8,576 nucleotides of DNA. Origin: Candidatus Bathyarchaeota archaeon RBG_13_60_20. Its GTDB lineage: Archaea; Thermoproteota; Bathyarchaeia; TCS64. The stretch lies in the NCBI GenBank assembly GCA_001775965.1, contig MEZG01000055.1:12240-20815 (forward strand), read 5' to 3'. Below the pieces are notes generated by a model. The model did not search any database. It saw nothing but the letters and a program-made list of their open reading frames with translations, and was not told the origin of the DNA. A program made the position numbers and the translations under genes. Position 1 is the first letter of the stretch. Each line of letters begins with the position of its first letter. Positions 5,555 to 8,576 of the stretch are shown here, piece after piece.

Positions 5555-6840
5555 CCCTGCCCATGCCCGCGCTCATGCTCTTGCACGGGCGCGCCCTCCC
5601 TACTTCTTTCACGTATGCTGTCGGGGAGTATGCAGCTGGGGTCGTTCAGGTAGCTCCTGCGGAGCAGGAAAGGCGGCAGCATGGTGGTCAGGAATATCAC
5701 CATGACCAGGGCCGTGTACACCTCGTCGCTGAGTATCCCGAGGGTGATCCCGGTGCTGGCGATGACCAGCCCGATCTCGCCCCTGCTGATCATGCCTAGC
5801 CCCACACGTATTCCACGCTCCTTGTCCTTCAGGAAGTACTGTGCGGGCAGCCCGCAGGCGACGAGCTTGCTGGCGACCGCCACGGCGCCCAGGACCGCCA
5901 TCAGCAGGAAGTTTCCGTGGAGGACCGAGTAGGGGTTGATCTGGGTACCTATGACCACGAAGAAGAGGGGGATGAATAGGATTCCTAGTTTGCCCGTGAA
6001 CTCCTGCACAGCTTCATGGTAGCTGGAGCCGGACAGCGCCATGCCGGCCATGAAGGCCCCGACGAGCGGCGAGAGCCCCAGTACACCGGCCAGGCTTGCG
6101 AAGCCGAAGCAGCTGAGCAGCGCGAAGATGGATACGAGGTTCTGGTCAACGTGGTCGAGCCTTTCAAGGCGCATGATCCACCCCATGAGGTGGGGGATGA
6201 CTCTCGAGCTCACCGCCGAGAGGACGAACCAGAGCCCCACGGTGGTTAAGAGGAGGCGGGCGATGGTCAGCGCCCCCGGGGTCTCCGCGTGAGCCAGCAT
6301 GCTGAATATGACGCTGGCTATGCTGAGGGCTAGGACGTCGTCGATGACGGCGGCCCCGATGATGAGCTTGGCCTCCGGTGAACCCAGCTGAGCCATCTCC
6401 CCCAGGCAGGCGAGGCTGATCGCTATGCTGGTCGCCGATAGGGCGCCCCCAACGATCATGCCCACGTAGACGCTAAAGCCCATCATCGTCGAGGCGAAGT
6501 ATCCTAGGAGGTAGGGTACGACCACTCCCAAGATGGCTACGGTGAATGACGCCTTGCCCGTCTTGAGGAGCTCGCTGAACCTCATGTGTAGGCCGGCCTC
6601 GAAGAGGAGGAGCACGGCCCCGAACTCCGCGAATATATATATGAGCTCATTGTACTCGATGAACACCCTGCCGCCCACGACAACGCTTCCCAGCAGGAAC
6701 GGGCCGAAGATTATGCCCGTGAATATGGTGCCCAGTATCCGGGGGAGCTTCAGCCTGGCGTTCAGCGTCGACGCCAACTCCGCCAGTATGATGAGGATGC
6801 ATATGTCGACGACGGCGTGGAAGATCTCGGCCTGCTCCAT
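5551..6840 (-). CDS. CPA2-family cation/proton antiporter
   Basis: This 429-residue integral membrane protein exchanges Na+ or K+ for protons across the cell membrane and is related to NapA and to the transport domain of KefB/KefC. It is hydrophobic throughout, with some 12-13 membrane segments. Landmarks are LPRILGTIFTGIIFGPFLLG (32-51), EFGAVLLLFEAGL (72-84), SATSIAISLACLGE (135-148), the ion-binding pair in AAVIDDVLAL (D167/D168), SPLVGAFMAGMALSG (257-271), a lysine in AVASKLVACG (K325) matching the TM10 lysine of NapA, and MISRGEIGLVIASTG (350-364). The DD pair plus Lys suggests an electrogenic exchanger. There is no C-terminal RCK/TrkA-N domain, only a polar tail. The ATG at 6840 is preferred; the upstream GTG (6882) would fall in the probable TATA box. 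It is transcribed divergently from the amidohydrolase gene. Confidence 0.95.
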   Translation of the reverse strand: MEQAEIFHAVVDICILIILAELASTLNARLKLPRILGTIFTGIIFGPFLLGSVVVGGRVFIEYNELIYIFAEFGAVLLLFEAGLHMRFSELLKTGKASFTVAILGVVVPYLLGYFASTMMGFSVYVGMIVGGALSATSIAISLACLGEMAQLGSPEAKLIIGAAVIDDVLALSIASVIFSMLAHAETPGALTIARLLLTTVGLWFVLSAVSSRVIPHLMGWIMRLERLDHVDQNLVSIFALLSCFGFASLAGVLGLSPLVGAFMAGMALSGSSYHEAVQEFTGKLGILFIPLFFVVIGTQINPYSVLHGNFLLMAVLGAVAVASKLVACGLPAQYFLKDKERGIRVGLGMISRGEIGLVIASTGITLGILSDEVYTALVMVIFLTTMLPPFLLRRSYLNDPSCILPDSIRERSREGAPVQEHERGHGQG

Positions 6841-6857
6841 ATGTAAGCCCCCTGGCG

Positions 6858-6866
6858 ATAACAGAT
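6858..6866 (-). promoter_or_regulatory. ATAACAGAT element before the antiporter gene
   Basis: This nine-base element begins 18 bases upstream of the antiporter ATG, against 19 bases for the identical element before the glycosylase gene (697-705). On the minus strand it reads ATCTGTTAT. It may be a promoter element or a shared regulator site. Unlike the copy at 697, it has no perfect inverted partner nearby. Confidence 0.4.
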
Positions 6867-6881
6867 GTAAAATGGGGCTCA

Positions 6882-6888
6882 CTTAAAT
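6882..6888 (-). promoter_or_regulatory. TATA-like box (ATTTAAG) of the antiporter gene
   Basis: On the minus strand this reads ATTTAAG, the same type of box as before the phosphatase and aIF1A genes. Transcription would begin near 6859, leaving a leader of about 19 bases with a GGGGG run before the ATG at 6840. It argues against the upstream GTG at 6882 as start codon. A TTTTACAT stretch (minus strand, 6867-6874) is an alternative box that would give a nearly leaderless mRNA. Confidence 0.5.
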
Positions 6889-6950
6889 CCGTGTCTGTAA
6901 CCCAGCGCCCCCCCACATACGCGGAGAGGCAGGGAGGAGGCTTACAGATA

Positions 6951-6959
6951 TTTTATAAG
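6951..6959 (+). promoter_or_regulatory. TATA box (TTTTATAAG) of the amidohydrolase gene
   Basis: TTTTATAAG is a strong archaeal TATA match in the AT-rich end of the divergent region. It predicts transcription near 6980, just before the ribosome binding site at 6983. ACAGAT, the core of the element seen before the glycosylase and antiporter genes, lies directly upstream at 6944-6949. Confidence 0.65.
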
Positions 6960-6982
6960 GACGCTGACGGCGTGCGTCTCGT

Positions 6983-6987
6983 GGAGG
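6983..6987 (+). promoter_or_regulatory. Ribosome binding site of the amidohydrolase gene
   Basis: GGAGG sits six bases before the ATG at 6994 and fixes the start of this gene. Confidence 0.75.
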
Positions 6988-6993
6988 GATAAT

Positions 6994-8576
6994 ATGCAAC
7001 CAGATCTTGTTCTAGTAAACGGCAGGGTTGTGACACTCAGCCCCGCAGAACCGCGTTGCGAGGCCGTGGCAGTCGTTTTCGGCAGGGTGGCGGAGACAGG
7101 ATCAACCAGTGAGATAATGAGAAGCGTAGGGAGCGAGACCAAAGTCATTGACCTAAATGGTAAGACGGTGCTCCCCGGCTTCATCGACACTCACGTCCAC
7201 CTTGACGACTTCGGGCTAACCCTCCGCACCGTCAACATGGAGGGCGTGACCTCGGTTGCCGACGTGAGGAGGCTGCTGTCGGAGAGGGTCTCACACACGC
7301 CTAGAGGAGATTGGGTGCTTGGGCGGGGGTGGAACGAGAACGTGCTTAAGGAGAAGCGCCTCCTCACGCGCTGGGACATCGACGAGGTCTCCCCCGACAA
7401 CCCCTTGTACCTTCACCACTTCTCGTGCCACGCCACGCTGCTGAACAGCAGGGGCCTCGAAGCATCAGGCATCGACAGGCACACCAAGCCGCCCGCGGGT
7501 GGCTGGATAGACGTCGACGAGTCGGGCGAGCCGACGGGTTTCCTGAGGTCGAACGCACGGTTCATGGCGCCTGTGGGCTTGAACGGCGTGAGGCCTCGAC
7601 CCAACTTAGGTACCCTGAGGGAGGCGTTACTCGTCGGGGTGAACGAGGCGGTGAAGTACGGCCTCACCTCGATACACGTCCCATCCGCGGATCGCGACGA
7701 GATTAAGGTGACGCAGGAGCTCGCAGCGGAGGGGATGCTTCCTCTAAGGGTCACCCTGCTTCCCAAGGTGGAGCTCCTCGACCACGCCCTCAAACTGGGC
7801 ATAGGCTCAGGCCTCGGTGACGAGTGGCTTGGGATCGGGGCCGTGAAGATATTCAGCGACGGCTCCCTCATCGCCAGGACCGCCGCGGTCAAGGAGAGTT
7901 TCGATGGTGAGCCCGAGAACGAGGGCATACTGAACGATCCCGGGGTCTTCTCAAGGCAGATCCTGGAGGCAAACCGCGCAGGTATGCAGGTCTCGGTGCA
8001 CGCGGTGGGTGACCGTGCCATAGAGGCCGTCCTCGCCGCCTATGAGGCCGCTCTGAGGGACACGCCGCGCGAAGACCACAGGCACAGGATCGAGCACGGC
8101 AGCCTGTTCCCTAGGGGGCTCAGGGACTGGGCTAGGAGGCTCGGCGTGGTCGTTTCGACCCAGCCCGAGCTTGTGACAAGGAACGGCGACGGGTTTCAGG
8201 CCTCCCTCGGGGACAGGAGGATGCGGTACACCTACCCCATCAAGTCGTTGCTGGAGGAGGGGATTATCGTGAGTGGCAGCTCGGACTGCCCGCTCACCTA
8301 CCCTAATCCATTGAAAGGCATCTGGTCGGCGACGACACGCACATCGGAGAACACTGGTGAGATCATCACCGCGGGAGAGAGGGTGACCATCGACCAGGCC
8401 ATCCGCATGTACACGATCAACGCTGCCATGGTTAGTTTCGATGAGAAGAGGAAGGGGACTATTGAGAGGGGAAAGCTAGCCGATTTCACCGTCCTCTCAG
8501 CTGACCCTTACGAGGTCAGCCCCGAGGAGATTCTAAACATAAGGGTTGAGATGACTATCGTAGGAGGCAAGGTGGT
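6994..8576 (+). CDS. YtcJ-like amidohydrolase (Amidohydro_3), open at the right edge
   Basis: The frame is open for 527 codons to the window end. Family members are around 530-550 residues and the last residues (MTIVGGKV) match the final strand, so only a few codons are missing. It is a metal-dependent hydrolase of the amidohydrolase superfamily: a beta-sandwich formed by the N-terminus (1-60) and the C-terminal ~45 residues surrounds a TIM barrel. Visible motifs are PGFIDTHVHL (61-70; H67 and H69), GRGWNEN (110-116), the lysine in GAVKIFSDGSL (K285, followed by the typical DGSL), VSVHAVGDRAI (333-343, H336), HRIEHGS (364-370, H368) and SGSSDCP (427-433, D431), so the metal site looks complete. 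Substrate is not predictable: the family includes amide and N-acyl hydrolases and many uncharacterised members. It is transcribed divergently from the antiporter with its own TATA box and ribosome binding site. Confidence 0.94.
   Translation, partial: MQPDLVLVNGRVVTLSPAEPRCEAVAVVFGRVAETGSTSEIMRSVGSETKVIDLNGKTVLPGFIDTHVHLDDFGLTLRTVNMEGVTSVADVRRLLSERVSHTPRGDWVLGRGWNENVLKEKRLLTRWDIDEVSPDNPLYLHHFSCHATLLNSRGLEASGIDRHTKPPAGGWIDVDESGEPTGFLRSNARFMAPVGLNGVRPRPNLGTLREALLVGVNEAVKYGLTSIHVPSADRDEIKVTQELAAEGMLPLRVTLLPKVELLDHALKLGIGSGLGDEWLGIGAVKIFSDGSLIARTAAVKESFDGEPENEGILNDPGVFSRQILEANRAGMQVSVHAVGDRAIEAVLAAYEAALRDTPREDHRHRIEHGSLFPRGLRDWARRLGVVVSTQPELVTRNGDGFQASLGDRRMRYTYPIKSLLEEGIIVSGSSDCPLTYPNPLKGIWSATTRTSENTGEIITAGERVTIDQAIRMYTINAAMVSFDEKRKGTIERGKLADFTVLSADPYEVSPEEILNIRVEMTIVGGKV

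Noticed and set aside
6841..6882. 14-residue N-terminal extension of the antiporter from GTG 6882
   Set aside because: The GTG lies within the probable TATA box and the extra residues do not fit the usual start before the first membrane segment.
1..8576. CRISPR array, insertion sequence or integrase site
   Set aside because: No spaced direct repeats, transposase or integrase motifs, or terminal inverted repeats were seen.

Overview
This window is archaeal chromosome. It carries translation initiation factor aIF1A, an archaeal RIO1 kinase and a two-KH Dim2/PNO1 protein in a row, with TATA-like boxes (TTTAAG, TATAAAA) upstream of genes and GTG or TTG starts at four genes. The DNA is GC-rich, with heavy use of AGG (Arg) and ATA (Ile) codons, which is common in thermophilic Thermoproteota (Crenarchaeota-like lineages). 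That placement is an inference, and I do not name a species.

Layout from left to right. A short left edge (1-102) holds no gene that can be settled. On the minus strand is an AAG/MPG-type alkyladenine DNA glycosylase (103-678). It diverges, across a 146-base promoter region, from a TTG-started, membrane-anchored beta-sandwich protein of unknown function (825-1619). Then come two overlapping genes, an inositol-monophosphatase/FBPase family phosphatase (1662-2453) and SfsA (2450-3166). After a promoter-bearing gap follows the tight cluster aIF1A (3276-3584), RIO1 (3604-4416) and the KH protein (4385-4972). These three act together in maturation of the small ribosomal subunit and in translation initiation.

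Behind the cluster lies a decayed patch. About 190 bases hold no convincing gene, followed by the C-terminal half of a metallo-beta-lactamase-fold hydrolase with no start codon and no HxHxDH half (5168-5554). Its stop codon overlaps that of a convergent CPA2-type cation/proton antiporter on the minus strand (5551-6840). A second divergent promoter region (6841-6993) separates the antiporter from a YtcJ-like amidohydrolase (6994 to the right edge), which is open at the window end but nearly full length.

Most of the window is conserved housekeeping. I did not find a clear new multi-gene system. The points worth a second look are the half metallo-hydrolase, the orphan surface protein, a nine-base element repeated at the same distance before two minus-strand genes (in one case inside a perfect inverted repeat), and a TATA box placed in the centre of another inverted repeat.
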